A stretch of DNA of 64,000 nucleotides from Bradyrhizobium sp. GTDB lineage: Bacteria > Pseudomonadota > Alphaproteobacteria > Rhizobiales > Xanthobacteraceae. Location of the stretch: positions 1-64,000 of the forward strand of contig NZ_JACRAW010000038.1 of assembly GCF_016213215.1 (NCBI RefSeq), given 5' to 3'. A program made the translations under genes and the position numbers. The stretch's first letter is position 1, and each line of letters begins with the position of its first letter. Positions 1 to 8,722 of the stretch are shown here, in pieces. The notes under the pieces were generated by a model. It worked only from the letters and a program-made list of their open reading frames with translations. It was not told where the DNA came from and made no database searches.

Positions 1-279
1 GGCGTGACCGGCGAGGGCCTCGTCCATCGAGTTGTCGATGACTTCGGCAAAGAGGTGATGCAGCGCCTTTTCGTCGGTGCCGCCGATATACATGCCCGGC
101 CGGCGCCGCACCGGCTCCAGGCCCTCCAGCACTTCGATGTCGCGAGCGGTATAATCGCTGTCACCGCCTGAGGAGGATCGGGAGGCGACCTTGGCGGGCG
201 CGCGCGCCTTCGTCTCGGTCGACCCAAAAAGGTCGCCGGACGGCTTTGATTTTGGAAGTGCTTTCAGAGATTTAGCCAT
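1..279 (-). CDS. parE: DNA topoisomerase IV subunit B, N-terminal part (cut by window edge)
   Basis: Only the first 93 codons are present, read leftward from an ATG at 279. After a basic, low-complexity N-terminal tail come a motif around [17 protein letters not shown] and the start of the GHKL ATPase site ([10 protein letters not shown], whose Asn and Glu bind Mg-ATP). These are shared by GyrB and ParE. The extended Lys/Ala/Ser-rich tail before that motif is what rhizobial ParE proteins carry, so ParE is preferred over GyrB. With ParC it would decatenate daughter chromosomes. The rest of the gene lies outside the window. Confidence 0.8.
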   Translation of the reverse strand, partial: MAKSLKALPKSKPSGDLFGSTETKARAPAKVASRSSSGGDSDYTARDIEVLEGLEPVRRRPGMYIGGTDEKALHHLFAEVIDNSMDEALAGHA

Positions 280-559
280 TGTACTTCATGTCTTGCGCGC
301 ACTTTGCGGGCCGCGAATCGGTTGGCGTGACTATGCCATGCTTGGCTTCAAAAAGTGACGCTGGTCGGTCGGATGGGAATGCCGGAGCGGTATCTGGTGC
401 GGAGAAGACGCGGATCGGCCGCGCGGCAACTCACATAATGCTCGAATAGGCCCCCGTACAGGGCTCGCCAACCGCAGCTTTGTGACTTGATGTCCTGCAT
501 GCGGCTGGCTAGTCCTCCGCGACCACGGCTTTGAAGACGGGCGGGAAGGCATTTCAGGA

Positions 560-1090
560 ATGGAGGAGTTTGCGCGCGCCCTGACCGATTTCGTGCGCGA
601 TCACGAGGCCTGGGCCGCCCCGATCGTTTTCCTGCTCGCATTTGGTGAGTCGATTGCCTTCGTTTCCCTGCTGGTGCCGGCCTGGGGGGCGTTGGTTGCG
701 ATCGGCGCCCTGATTGGGGTCAGCGGCATCAACTTTTACCCGGTCTGGCTTGCCGGGGCTCTCGGTGCCGCGCTCGGCGACTGGGTCTCCTACTGGTTCG
801 GGTTTCGGTACAAGGAACACGTGGCCCAGATCTGGCCGCTGTCGCGCTATCCGGACATCCTGCCGCGCGGCGAAGCCTTCGTGAAGAAATGGGGCGTTCC
901 GAGCATTTTCATCGGCCGCTTCTTCGGGCCGTTGCGCGCGTCCGTGCCGCTCGCGGCAGGCATCTTCGAGATGCCCTATGGAACCTTCCAGATGGCCAAT
1001 TTCGTCTCGGCGCTGATCTGGTCGGCCGCGCTTCTGTTGTTCGGCGACGTGATAGGCAGGATCATGGAATGGATCTGGCACGCCTTTTGA
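560..1090 (+). CDS. DedA family integral membrane protein
   Basis: This 176-residue protein has several strongly hydrophobic segments (about residues 20-45, 50-75, 105-130 and 145-168). It has the DedA/SNARE-associated core, including a G-AxLGDWxSYxxG segment near residue 68 and FxGRFFGPLRAxVPLxAG near residue 118. The Arg and Pro of the second motif are typical of DedA proteins, several of which act as lipid-carrier flippases. The length is close to the usual DedA size. The start has an upstream cagga that can serve as a weak ribosome site. The specific substrate cannot be told from sequence. Confidence 0.85.
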   Translation: MEEFARALTDFVRDHEAWAAPIVFLLAFGESIAFVSLLVPAWGALVAIGALIGVSGINFYPVWLAGALGAALGDWVSYWFGFRYKEHVAQIWPLSRYPDILPRGEAFVKKWGVPSIFIGRFFGPLRASVPLAAGIFEMPYGTFQMANFVSALIWSAALLLFGDVIGRIMEWIWHAF

Positions 1091-1347
1091 CGTTCGCGCC
1101 GCTGGGAGCGGCCGGGCCGTGCGATAGCCCGACAGCTTGACGCCGGACCGCCGCGGCCTTATAGCCGCCCGCCATGATCAACGCCGCGACCATCCTTTTT
1201 GCTCGCCGCCGCCGCCGTATGTCAGCGGTACGGGCGGTCGTCTGCGTTTGAGATCATCGCCTTTGCCGCTGGATCCGGTCCGCGGCATTCTCTCTCCTGT
1301 CAGCGCGATCTGATCCGGCGGCCCCACAGGCCAAGCAGGAGCTAGAG

Positions 1348-2016
1348 ATGTATACGCCCCCTCACTTCAAGCCCGATCGCGCCGCGAGCCTCAGCTTCGC
1401 TGAGGCGCGCGGCTTCGGCACGCTGTGCGCGTGGGACGGCTTAAGGCCGATCGCCTCGGCGCTGCCGTTCTACCTGAGCTATGCCGACGACGGCACGCCG
1501 CGCGCGGCGTTGCATCTCGCCCGCCACAACCCGCTGATCAAGCTCGCGGACGGAGCGGCCAACTGGCTGCTGGCCATCAACGGTGCCGATGCCTATGTCT
1601 CGCCCGACTGGTACGTCTCGCCGGACCAGGTGCCGACCTGGCTGTACCAGTCCGTGCACCTGACCGGGCCGGTGCGGAGACTGTCGGATGATGAACTCGC
1701 CGTTCAGATCGATACGCTCAGCGCCACGTTCGAGGGCAGGCTGCTGCCCAAGAAGCCGTGGACCTCGGCGAAGATGACGACGGCGCGGCTGGAGGCCATG
1801 AAGAAAGGGATCGTGGGACTGGTGATGACGGTTGAGGACATCGAAGGCAGTTTCAAGCTCAACCAGCACAAGTCCGAGGTCGACTACGCCTCGGTGGCGA
1901 ACGCGCTCGGCGCGCAGACCGAGCCCGGCGCTGGAATGATCGCGCGCCTGATGCGCGATACCCGGCCGCAGGCCTTTGCAGATCAATCGGACAAATCCGA
2001 AAGGAGCGTGCCATGA
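1348..2016 (+). CDS. paiB: FMN-binding negative transcriptional regulator, PaiB family
   Basis: A 222-residue protein opening with MYTPPHFKPD, as PaiB proteins do. It contains a split-barrel flavin-binding fold with LxLARHNPL near residue 55 and the VSPDWY segment near residue 84. A conserved C-terminal region holds GIVGLVMTVEDIEGSFKLNQ, typical of the family. Bacillus PaiB is linked to repression of sporulation and protease genes; its role in alphaproteobacteria is not established. An aggag stands nine bases before the ATG. The stop overlaps the argC start in an ATGA, so the two genes are probably translationally coupled. Confidence 0.85.
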   Translation: MYTPPHFKPDRAASLSFAEARGFGTLCAWDGLRPIASALPFYLSYADDGTPRAALHLARHNPLIKLADGAANWLLAINGADAYVSPDWYVSPDQVPTWLYQSVHLTGPVRRLSDDELAVQIDTLSATFEGRLLPKKPWTSAKMTTARLEAMKKGIVGLVMTVEDIEGSFKLNQHKSEVDYASVANALGAQTEPGAGMIARLMRDTRPQAFADQSDKSERSVP

Positions 2017-2993
2017 CCTTCTCCGACACCGATCAAAGCCGGATCGCCGGCAGCGCCACCAGACCCGCCGTGTTCGTCGACGGCGCATCGGGGACGACGG
2101 GTCTTGGCATTCGCGAGCGCCTTGCCGGACAGAACGATGTCGTCATGAAGGGCATCGCCGAGGACAAGCGCAAGGACCCCGAGGCAAAGCGCGCGCTGAT
2201 GGCGGAAGTGGATCTCGTCATTCTGTGCCTGCCTGACGAAGCCGCGAAAGAGACAGTCGCGGTGATCGACAGCATGGGGGCCGCCGCTCCCAGGGTTCTT
2301 GATGCGTCGACGGCCTTTCGGGTTGCCAGCGACTGGACCTACGGGTTTCCGGAGCTCAGCCCCGGGCAGCCCGACAGGATTCGGGCAGCACGGAAGGTCT
2401 CCAATCCGGGCTGCTATTCGACCGCCTCGGTGGCGCTGCTCCGGCCGCTGGTCGATGCTCGCGTGTTGCCGGCGGACTATCCCCTGACCATCAATGCGGT
2501 CAGCGGCTATTCGGGCGGCGGCAAGTCGATGATCGCCAGCTTCGAAGACGGCACCGCGCCGGCCTTCGAGCTCTACGGGCTCGGCTTCGAGCACAAGCAC
2601 CTGCCGGAGATTCAGCTTCACTCGGGCCTTGAGCGCCGGCCGATCTTCGTGCCGTCGGTAGGCAACTATCGCCAGGGCATGCTGGTCTCGGTGCCGTTGC
2701 AGCTCGAGACGATTCCCGGCAAGCCGAGCGGGGCCGACCTCCAGGCAGCGCTCGCCAGGCACTACGCCGGGAGCCGCTACGTTTCGGTCATGCCGCTTGA
2801 AACCGACGCTGCCAGGAGCGGGCGCATCGAGCCCGAGGCCCTCAACGGCACGAACATGCTCGAGCTCTATGTCTTCAGCAGCGACAAGCACCGCCAGGCG
2901 GTTCTGGTCGCGCGCCTCGATAATCTGGGCAAGGGCGCCTCGGGCGCGGCGGTCCAGAACATGCGGCTGATGCTGGGGCTTGCCGACAAGTAG
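2013..2993 (+). CDS. argC: N-acetyl-gamma-glutamyl-phosphate reductase, short type 2
   Basis: This 326-residue enzyme would reduce N-acetylglutamyl phosphate to the semialdehyde with NADPH, the third step of arginine synthesis. It has a compact Rossmann start (VFVDGASGTTGLGIRERL), the catalytic cysteine in KVSNPGCYSTA near residue 134, and the type 2 pattern NAVSGYSGGGKSM. The short N-terminal domain distinguishes type 2 from the longer type 1 enzyme. It overlaps paiB by four bases. A strong bidirectional terminator follows 27 bp after its stop, so paiB-argC looks like a closed two-gene operon. Confidence 0.92.
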   Translation: MTFSDTDQSRIAGSATRPAVFVDGASGTTGLGIRERLAGQNDVVMKGIAEDKRKDPEAKRALMAEVDLVILCLPDEAAKETVAVIDSMGAAAPRVLDASTAFRVASDWTYGFPELSPGQPDRIRAARKVSNPGCYSTASVALLRPLVDARVLPADYPLTINAVSGYSGGGKSMIASFEDGTAPAFELYGLGFEHKHLPEIQLHSGLERRPIFVPSVGNYRQGMLVSVPLQLETIPGKPSGADLQAALARHYAGSRYVSVMPLETDAARSGRIEPEALNGTNMLELYVFSSDKHRQAVLVARLDNLGKGASGAAVQNMRLMLGLADK

Positions 2994-3020
2994 CGAGAGA
3001 CCAGAACGGCAAGCCGCAAC

Positions 3021-3050
3021 AAAAACCCCGGGCCAAGCCCGGGGTTTTTC
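3021..3050. terminator. Bidirectional Rho-independent terminator
   Basis: A perfect stem (AAAAACCCCGGGC / GCCCGGGGTTTTT) closes on a CAA loop, with an A-run before it and a T-run after it. It can stop transcription of argC from the left and of the MAPEG gene from the right. Confidence 0.95.
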
Positions 3051-3073
3051 CGTTTCCTCGGCCGGGATTGGCC

Positions 3074-3472
3074 TCAGACAATTCCGAAGATCGCGAGCAC
3101 CAGAACGGCCTGCGCCAGGAAGCCGACGGTGAAGGCGACGGTCCGGAACACGGGCAGGCCCAGGGTGTAGACGATAACGTGTGCGACGCGCGACCAGAAA
3201 TAGACGGCGCAGGCGAGCACGGTCCATTTGGTCGAATAGTCGATCAGATTGAGGATCAGGACCAGCGGTGCGAAGATGACGAGGTTCTCGACCGCGTTGT
3301 CATGCGCGAACATCAGCCGCGTCGCCCAAGGCGCATGCGGCTTGTCGTTGCGCGAGGGATTGTCCATGGCGCCGGAAAGGCCTCGAACCTGGATCCGATT
3401 GAGGATGTAGGGGACCCACAACAGCCCGGTGAGGATCACTGTCAGCGTCAGCCAAAACAGTTCGCGCGTCAT
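3074..3472 (-). CDS. MAPEG family membrane protein
   Basis: A 132-residue membrane protein with four hydrophobic segments (about residues 5-22, 60-78, 83-103 and 108-130). It has the family pattern of a charged loop after helix 1 (NRIQVRGLSGAMDNPS) followed by ARLMFAHxNAVENL-like residues, here RLMFAHDNAVENL. MAPEG proteins include microsomal glutathione transferases and eicosanoid enzymes, but most bacterial members have no known substrate. It stands alone, convergent with argC across the shared terminator. Confidence 0.85.
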   Translation of the reverse strand: MTRELFWLTLTVILTGLLWVPYILNRIQVRGLSGAMDNPSRNDKPHAPWATRLMFAHDNAVENLVIFAPLVLILNLIDYSTKWTVLACAVYFWSRVAHVIVYTLGLPVFRTVAFTVGFLAQAVLVLAIFGIV

Positions 3473-3536
3473 AGCTCGTTCCCTCTGTGGTCGCTCCGAT
3501 GAGAGCGCAGCTTATACAGGAGAGTGCAGGATTGCG

Positions 3537-5342
3537 CTACGCGCGAACCTTGACGTAGCTGCCCGGGGCATCTTCGATCGGCGGCAGCGCCTCGCTACCG
3601 ACGCGGCGCGCCGGCACTTCCTCGGCATCGATGCTGGCCAGCCATTCACGCCAGTCCGGCCACCACGAGCCCTTGTGCTCCTCGGCCCCCTTGAGCCACT
3701 GCGCGACAGTGACTCCCTTGATGTTGTCGTTGGTCCAGTACTGGTACTTGTCGGAGGAGGGCGGGTTGACCACGCCGGCGATGTGCCCCGAGCCAGAGAG
3801 TACGAATTTCACCGGTCCGCCGAAGAATTGGGAGCCGTACAGCACCGATTCGGCCGGTGCGATGTGATCCTCGCGCGTTGCGAGATTGTAGACCGGCACC
3901 TTGACCTTGGAGAGATCGAGTAGCGTGTTGTCGACCACCATCGTGCCCGTCGAGAGCCGGTTCTCGAGATAGCAGTTGCGCAGATAATAGGAGTGGTTCG
4001 CCGCCGGCATGCGGGTCGCGTCCGAATTCCAGTGCAACAGGTCGAACGCCGCGGGCTGCTGGCCCTTGAGGTAGTTGCTGACCACGTACGACCAGATCAG
4101 GTCGTTCGAGCGCAGCATGTTGAAGGCCATGGCCATCTTCGAACCCTCGAGCACGCCCGCGGCTTGCATCTCGCGCTCGAGCGTTGAGATCTGGTCTTCG
4201 TCGACGAATACCAAGAGATCGCCGGCATGGGTGAAGTCGACCTGCGCGGCGAGCAAGGTTGCCGAGGTCACGCGCTGGCGGCGTTGTTCCGCAAGCAAGG
4301 CCAGCGTGGTGGCGAGCAGCGTGCCGCCGACGCAATAGCCCATGGTGTGGACCTTCATCTCGCCCGTCGCTCGCTCGATGACGTCCATGGCGGCGAGCGC
4401 GCCTTCCTTCACATACTCCTCCCAGGTCTTCGACCCGAGCCGTTTGTCCGGATTGACCCAGGAGATCACGAATACCGTGACGCCCTGGTCGACGCACCAC
4501 TTGATGAAGGATTTCTCCGGCCGAAGATCGAGGATGTAGTACTTGTTGATCCAGGGCGGAACGATCAGGAGCGGGGTGCGCAACACCTTCTCCGTCGCCG
4601 GTTCATACTGGATCACTTGCATGAGGTCGTTCTGAAAAATGACCTTGCCGGGGGTCGTCGCCATATTGACGCCCACGACGAGATTGGCGGGATCCGACTG
4701 GCGGATCTTGAGAATGCCCCTGCCGGCCTCGATGTCTTCGGCCAGCATTTCCATGCCGCGCATCAGGTTCTCGCCGCTCGAGCTCAGCGTTTCGCGCAGC
4801 ACTTCCGGATTTGTGAGCACGAAGTTCGACGGCGCCAGCGCGTTGGTGATCTGCTGGATGTAGAACTCCGCCTTCTTTCGGGTGTGCGGATCCAATCCCT
4901 CGGCGTTGCGCACGAGGTCGTGCGCCCATCGCGTCGTCAGCAGGTAGAGCTGCATCACGAAATCGAAGAACTGGTTCGACTTCCATTCCGGATCGGCAAA
5001 CCGCTTGTCGCGCGGCGGGGGAGCAACCGCCGGCGCGGCCTCTTCGCCGGCAAGACGTTTCACCGCCGAGCCCCACAGATCCAGATAGTCCTTGGCGAGC
5101 CTGGTCTGGACTTCGGACGCGCGGGCATTGTCCGCCAGCCAATACTCGGCGACTGCCGTGAACGACTTGACCATTTCGGCCACCTCTGTCGGTGGCCGAT
5201 CCTGCACCTGGCCGTTCTCGCGCGGCTTGAGGTAAGCCGCGAGCGCCTTGCCGCTGCTCTCGAGCGCTCGCGCGATGTTCATCGCAAAAGCTTCTGCGTC
5301 GAACTTCTTCTCAGGCCGGACTTCGGTTGTCACGTTGCTCAT
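3537..5342 (-). CDS. phaC: Class I poly(3-hydroxyalkanoate) synthase
   Basis: A 601-residue synthase that polymerises 3-hydroxyacyl-CoA, mainly 3-hydroxybutyryl-CoA, into storage granules in the cytoplasm. It has an alpha/beta-hydrolase core with the lipase-like box GYCVGG, in which Cys337 is the catalytic nucleophile. The other triad members are Asp492 (REDHIAP) and His520 (GSGHIAG). Length and motifs fit class I PhaC, which acts without PhaE or PhaR subunits. No phaA, phaB or phasin gene lies beside it, so the pathway is scattered in this genome. Its upstream region carries a 14-bp palindrome, listed separately. Confidence 0.96.
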   Translation of the reverse strand: MSNVTTEVRPEKKFDAEAFAMNIARALESSGKALAAYLKPRENGQVQDRPPTEVAEMVKSFTAVAEYWLADNARASEVQTRLAKDYLDLWGSAVKRLAGEEAAPAVAPPPRDKRFADPEWKSNQFFDFVMQLYLLTTRWAHDLVRNAEGLDPHTRKKAEFYIQQITNALAPSNFVLTNPEVLRETLSSSGENLMRGMEMLAEDIEAGRGILKIRQSDPANLVVGVNMATTPGKVIFQNDLMQVIQYEPATEKVLRTPLLIVPPWINKYYILDLRPEKSFIKWCVDQGVTVFVISWVNPDKRLGSKTWEEYVKEGALAAMDVIERATGEMKVHTMGYCVGGTLLATTLALLAEQRRQRVTSATLLAAQVDFTHAGDLLVFVDEDQISTLEREMQAAGVLEGSKMAMAFNMLRSNDLIWSYVVSNYLKGQQPAAFDLLHWNSDATRMPAANHSYYLRNCYLENRLSTGTMVVDNTLLDLSKVKVPVYNLATREDHIAPAESVLYGSQFFGGPVKFVLSGSGHIAGVVNPPSSDKYQYWTNDNIKGVTVAQWLKGAEEHKGSWWPDWREWLASIDAEEVPARRVGSEALPPIEDAPGSYVKVRA

Positions 5343-5404
5343 GCCGGGAACACTATCGATTCAATGCGGGTTCGTCACCGCGACAGATCGCGAACGGGAA
5401 TGGT

Positions 5405-5418
5405 TGCGGTTAACCGCA
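5405..5418. promoter_or_regulatory. 14-bp palindrome upstream of phaC
   Basis: TGCGGTTAACCGCA is a perfect palindrome about 65 bp upstream of the phaC start, followed by a TTGCACTGC stretch. Alphaproteobacterial PhaR repressors recognise TGC-rich sites, so this could be an operator. That is inference only; it could also serve the rightward lipoprotein gene. Confidence 0.35.
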
Positions 5419-5599
5419 TGTCAAACATGTGTTGCACTGCGATAAGATATCGCGGATTGGCCACATTGAAGCCTCAACGATCAAGTTGGCTGGTTGGGTC
5501 CGGCTCGCTTCGATCAAGAATGGTTTGAGCTGGCGCAGGCGGATGGCGTACCATCGGACCTTGTCGTTGTGTTTGAGGACCAGGGGACTTCCGCGGGTG

Positions 5600-5881
5600 A
5601 TGTCGGGTGATCGGCAGGGGAGACGGCTTGCTCCGGCAGCGCTGCTGTCCGCCGCGCTTGCCCTCGGCGGCTGCTCGAGTTCGGTTGTCGACTTGCCCAG
5701 TCTGACGCCAAGCGATGCGCCGGCGCGCCCCAAGGAACCGGGCGCCTATCTGCCGGTGCATGACATACCGCCAGATCGCGACGGGGTGGCGATAACGCCG
5801 GAGCAGCGGGCCAAGATCGAATCGGAATTGATGGCAGCGCGCGATCGTCAGGCTTCGTCCAAGGAAACCGGTGGCCGGTAA
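5600..5881 (+). CDS. Small predicted lipoprotein of unknown function
   Basis: With the start at 5600 the product is 93 residues. It has a basic start (MSGDRQGRR), a hydrophobic stretch and a lipobox LGGC near residue 23, where signal peptidase II would cleave and lipid be attached. The mature part is short and polar, with proline-rich and charged segments (PARPKEPGAYLPVHDIPPDRD). An in-frame ATG at 5546 would extend the N-terminus without adding a recognisable domain. The start at 5600 is preferred because it puts the signal peptide at the end of the protein. Function is unknown. Confidence 0.7.
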   Translation: MSGDRQGRRLAPAALLSAALALGGCSSSVVDLPSLTPSDAPARPKEPGAYLPVHDIPPDRDGVAITPEQRAKIESELMAARDRQASSKETGGR

Positions 5882-6081
5882 GGTAATCGCTGGCGTGCGA
5901 ACGCGACCGTGCTAAAAGACCGCCGTTCAACCGCAAATCAGGGCGAACTTCATCGATTCTTGCTCGAATCCGCTCTAAGTCATTGATTTGGAGTGCTTTA
6001 TCGACGAAGCCGAACGCCGCTCGGCGCAAGGAGAGGCCGGCGATTCTGCCCTTTCTTATTGGTTGCCGGAGCCAAGGACCC

Positions 6082-7302
6082 ATGGAAGATTTCTACCGCA
6101 TCCGCCGCCTGCCGCCTTACGTCTTCGAACAGGTCAACCGGGCCAAGGCGGCCGCGCGGAACGCCGGGGCCGATATCATCGACCTCGGCATGGGTAATCC
6201 TGACCTCCCGGCGCCCGCTCACGTCCTCGACAAGCTCAAGGAGACCCTGGGCAAGCCGCGGACGGACCGCTACTCGGCCTCCCGGGGGATTTTCGGCCTG
6301 CGCAAGGCGCAGGCGGCCTATTATGATCGCCGCTTCGGGGTGAAGCTGAACCCGGATACCCAGATCGTCGCGACGCTCGGCTCAAAGGAGGGATTTGCCA
6401 ACGTGGCCCAGGCGATCACCGCGCCCGGCGACGTGATCCTGTGCCCGAACCCGAGCTATCCGATCCACGCGTTCGGCTTTCTGATGGCGGGCGGGGTGAT
6501 CCGTTCGGTGCCGTCGGAGCCGACGCCGCTGTTCTTTGAAGCCGTCGAGCGGGCCATCATCCACTCGATCCCGAAGCCCTTGGCGCTGGTCGTCTGCTAT
6601 CCGTCCAATCCCACCGCCTATGTTGCGAGCCTGGACTTCTACAAGGACCTCGTTGCCTTCGCGAAAAAGCACGAGGTCTTCATCCTGTCGGACCTCGCCT
6701 ATGCGGAGGTCTATTTCGACGACAAGAATCCGCCGCCCTCCGTGCTGCAGGTTCCCGGCGCCATCGATGTCACGGTCGAGTTCACCTCGATGTCGAAGAC
6801 GTTTTCGATGGCTGGCTGGCGCATGGGCTTTGCCGTCGGCAATGAACGCATCATCGCGGCGCTGGCCCGGGTGAAATCCTATCTCGATTACGGCGCGTTC
6901 ACGCCGGTCCAGGTGGCGGCCACCGCCGCGCTGAACGGACCGGAAGACTGCATCCGCGAGATGCGCGAAACCTACCGCAAGCGCCGCGACGCGCTGGTCG
7001 AGTCCTTCGGCCGCGCGGGTTGGGAGATACCGCCGCCGCAGGCATCGATGTTCGCCTGGGCGCCGTTGCCGGAGGCCTTCCGCGGTCTTGGCAGCATGGA
7101 TTTTGCCACGTTGATGGTGGAAAAGTCGGGGGTGGTAGTGTCGCCCGGCGTCGGCTTCGGCGAGCACGGCGAAGGCTACGTCCGCATCGCAATGGTGGAA
7201 AACGAGCAACGCATCCGCCAGGCGGCCCGCGGCGTGCGCCGCTTCCTTGAAAGCGGCATCGAAACGTTGCACAACGTGGTTCCCCTCGCCAACCGGCGTT
7301 AA
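6082..7302 (+). CDS. PLP-dependent class I/II aminotransferase (AlaC or LL-diaminopimelate aminotransferase type)
   Basis: A 406-residue fold-type I aminotransferase. The PLP lysine is Lys239 in SMSKTFSMAGWRMGF. The cofactor-binding Asn is in CYPSNPT (about residue 176) and the Asp in LSDLAYAE (about residue 204). It resembles the enzymes annotated as LL-diaminopimelate aminotransferase or alanine transaminase AlaC, which sequence alone does not separate. The start at 6082 is preferred over an upstream in-frame ATG because aagga lies just before it and the protein then begins MEDFYRIRRLPPYVF like its relatives. Only 24 bp separate it from hom, so the two are probably co-transcribed. Confidence 0.88.
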   Translation: MEDFYRIRRLPPYVFEQVNRAKAAARNAGADIIDLGMGNPDLPAPAHVLDKLKETLGKPRTDRYSASRGIFGLRKAQAAYYDRRFGVKLNPDTQIVATLGSKEGFANVAQAITAPGDVILCPNPSYPIHAFGFLMAGGVIRSVPSEPTPLFFEAVERAIIHSIPKPLALVVCYPSNPTAYVASLDFYKDLVAFAKKHEVFILSDLAYAEVYFDDKNPPPSVLQVPGAIDVTVEFTSMSKTFSMAGWRMGFAVGNERIIAALARVKSYLDYGAFTPVQVAATAALNGPEDCIREMRETYRKRRDALVESFGRAGWEIPPPQASMFAWAPLPEAFRGLGSMDFATLMVEKSGVVVSPGVGFGEHGEGYVRIAMVENEQRIRQAARGVRRFLESGIETLHNVVPLANRR

Positions 7303-7326
7303 TTTTTCCGGCAGGTCATCTGCGTC

Positions 7327-8643
7327 ATGGTCGCACCCCTCAAAGTGGGTATAGCGGGGCTCGGCACCGTTGGCGCCGAAGTCATCCGCCTGATCGAAAG
7401 TCAGGGCCGCGTGCTGGCGGCGCGCTGCGGCCGCGGCGCGCGCGTCGTTGCCGTGACCGCGCGCTCAAAGTCCAAGAAGCGTGCCGTCGATGTTTGCGGT
7501 TTCGAATGGGCGAAGACGCCGCTCGAACTCGCCACGCATCCCGGAATCGACTGCTTCGTCGAACTGATGGGCGGGGCGGGCGACCCGGCGCTGTCGGCGG
7601 TCGAGGCGGCGCTCAACGCGGGCAAGTCCGTCGTCACGGCGAACAAGGCGCTGCTGGCCAAGCATGGTCTTCGGCTTGCGAGAGCTGCCGAGAAGCACGG
7701 TTGTGCGCTGAATTTCGAAGCAGCCGTGGGCGCGGCCATTCCGGTGGTCAAGACCCTGCGCGAAGGACTGGCAGGAACCAGCATCAGCCGCGTCTACGGG
7801 ATACTGAATGGAACCTGCAACTACATCCTGACGCGGATGGAGCAGGAAGGGCTGTCCTTCGCCGAATGCCTGAAGGACGCACAGCGTCTCGGCTATGCCG
7901 AGGCCGACCCGTCGTTCGATGTCGACGGCCACGACACCGCGCAGAAGCTCGCGCTGCTGGCCAGTCTGGCTTTCGGCACGAAAGTTGCTCAAAGTGCTGT
8001 TTACGTCGAAGGCATCTCGTCGATTACGCCGGAGGATTTGCGCGCGGCCGCCGATCTCGGCTATCGCGTCAAGCTCCTGGGCGTGGCGGTGCGGACGACG
8101 AAAGGGATCGAGCAGCGCGTGCATCCGACCATGGTTCCGAAATCCTCATCGATCGCGCAGGTGATGGGCGTGACCAACGCCGTCACCATCGACGGCGAGG
8201 GCATTCCGCCGATCACGCTGGTCGGACCGGGCGCGGGCGGCGCCGCCACCGCATCGGCCGTGGTCGCCGATATCGCCGACGTGGCGCGCGGCATCCGCGC
8301 CAAGCCGTTCGGCCGGCCCGTGGCCCAGTTGCGCGATACGAAGAAGGCGCCGATGGAGCGCCACGAGGGCGGCTATTACATCCGCCTGCTGGCGCGCGAT
8401 TTCCCCGGTACCGCGGCGGCGATCGCCACCCGGCTCGCCGAGCAGAACATTTCCATCGAATCGATCGTGCAGCGCCATGCCAATGGCGCCGCAGTGGCTC
8501 GCGCCGGCAAAGCTTCTCCTGTACCTGTCATTCTGGTTACCTACGCCACCAATGAGGACGCCGTAAGGCGCGCGCTCCAGGCGGTGCAGCACGACAAGGT
8601 GATCAGCGGCCGGCCGCAGGTGATACGGATCGAGAAGAACTAG
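7327..8643 (+). CDS. hom: Homoserine dehydrogenase
   Basis: A 438-residue enzyme that reduces aspartate semialdehyde to homoserine, the branch point to threonine and methionine. It has a Rossmann motif GIAGLGTVGAEV at the N-terminus and a central catalytic domain with AAVGAAIPVVKTLREGLAG and NGTCNYILTRM. The C-terminal ACT domain (from about residue 350, YYIRLLARDFPGTAAAIA) is the usual site for threonine feedback. It follows the aminotransferase gene closely. Both concern amino acids of the aspartate family, if the upstream enzyme is indeed a diaminopimelate or alanine transaminase. Confidence 0.96.
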   Translation: MVAPLKVGIAGLGTVGAEVIRLIESQGRVLAARCGRGARVVAVTARSKSKKRAVDVCGFEWAKTPLELATHPGIDCFVELMGGAGDPALSAVEAALNAGKSVVTANKALLAKHGLRLARAAEKHGCALNFEAAVGAAIPVVKTLREGLAGTSISRVYGILNGTCNYILTRMEQEGLSFAECLKDAQRLGYAEADPSFDVDGHDTAQKLALLASLAFGTKVAQSAVYVEGISSITPEDLRAAADLGYRVKLLGVAVRTTKGIEQRVHPTMVPKSSSIAQVMGVTNAVTIDGEGIPPITLVGPGAGGAATASAVVADIADVARGIRAKPFGRPVAQLRDTKKAPMERHEGGYYIRLLARDFPGTAAAIATRLAEQNISIESIVQRHANGAAVARAGKASPVPVILVTYATNEDAVRRALQAVQHDKVISGRPQVIRIEKN

Positions 8644-8722
8644 CGCGACCGCGAAACGGCGCGCGCGGACGCGAATTGGTGCGGACCATGTGTCCGCAGC
8701 GAAGCTTCAGAGGAGTGTGCCC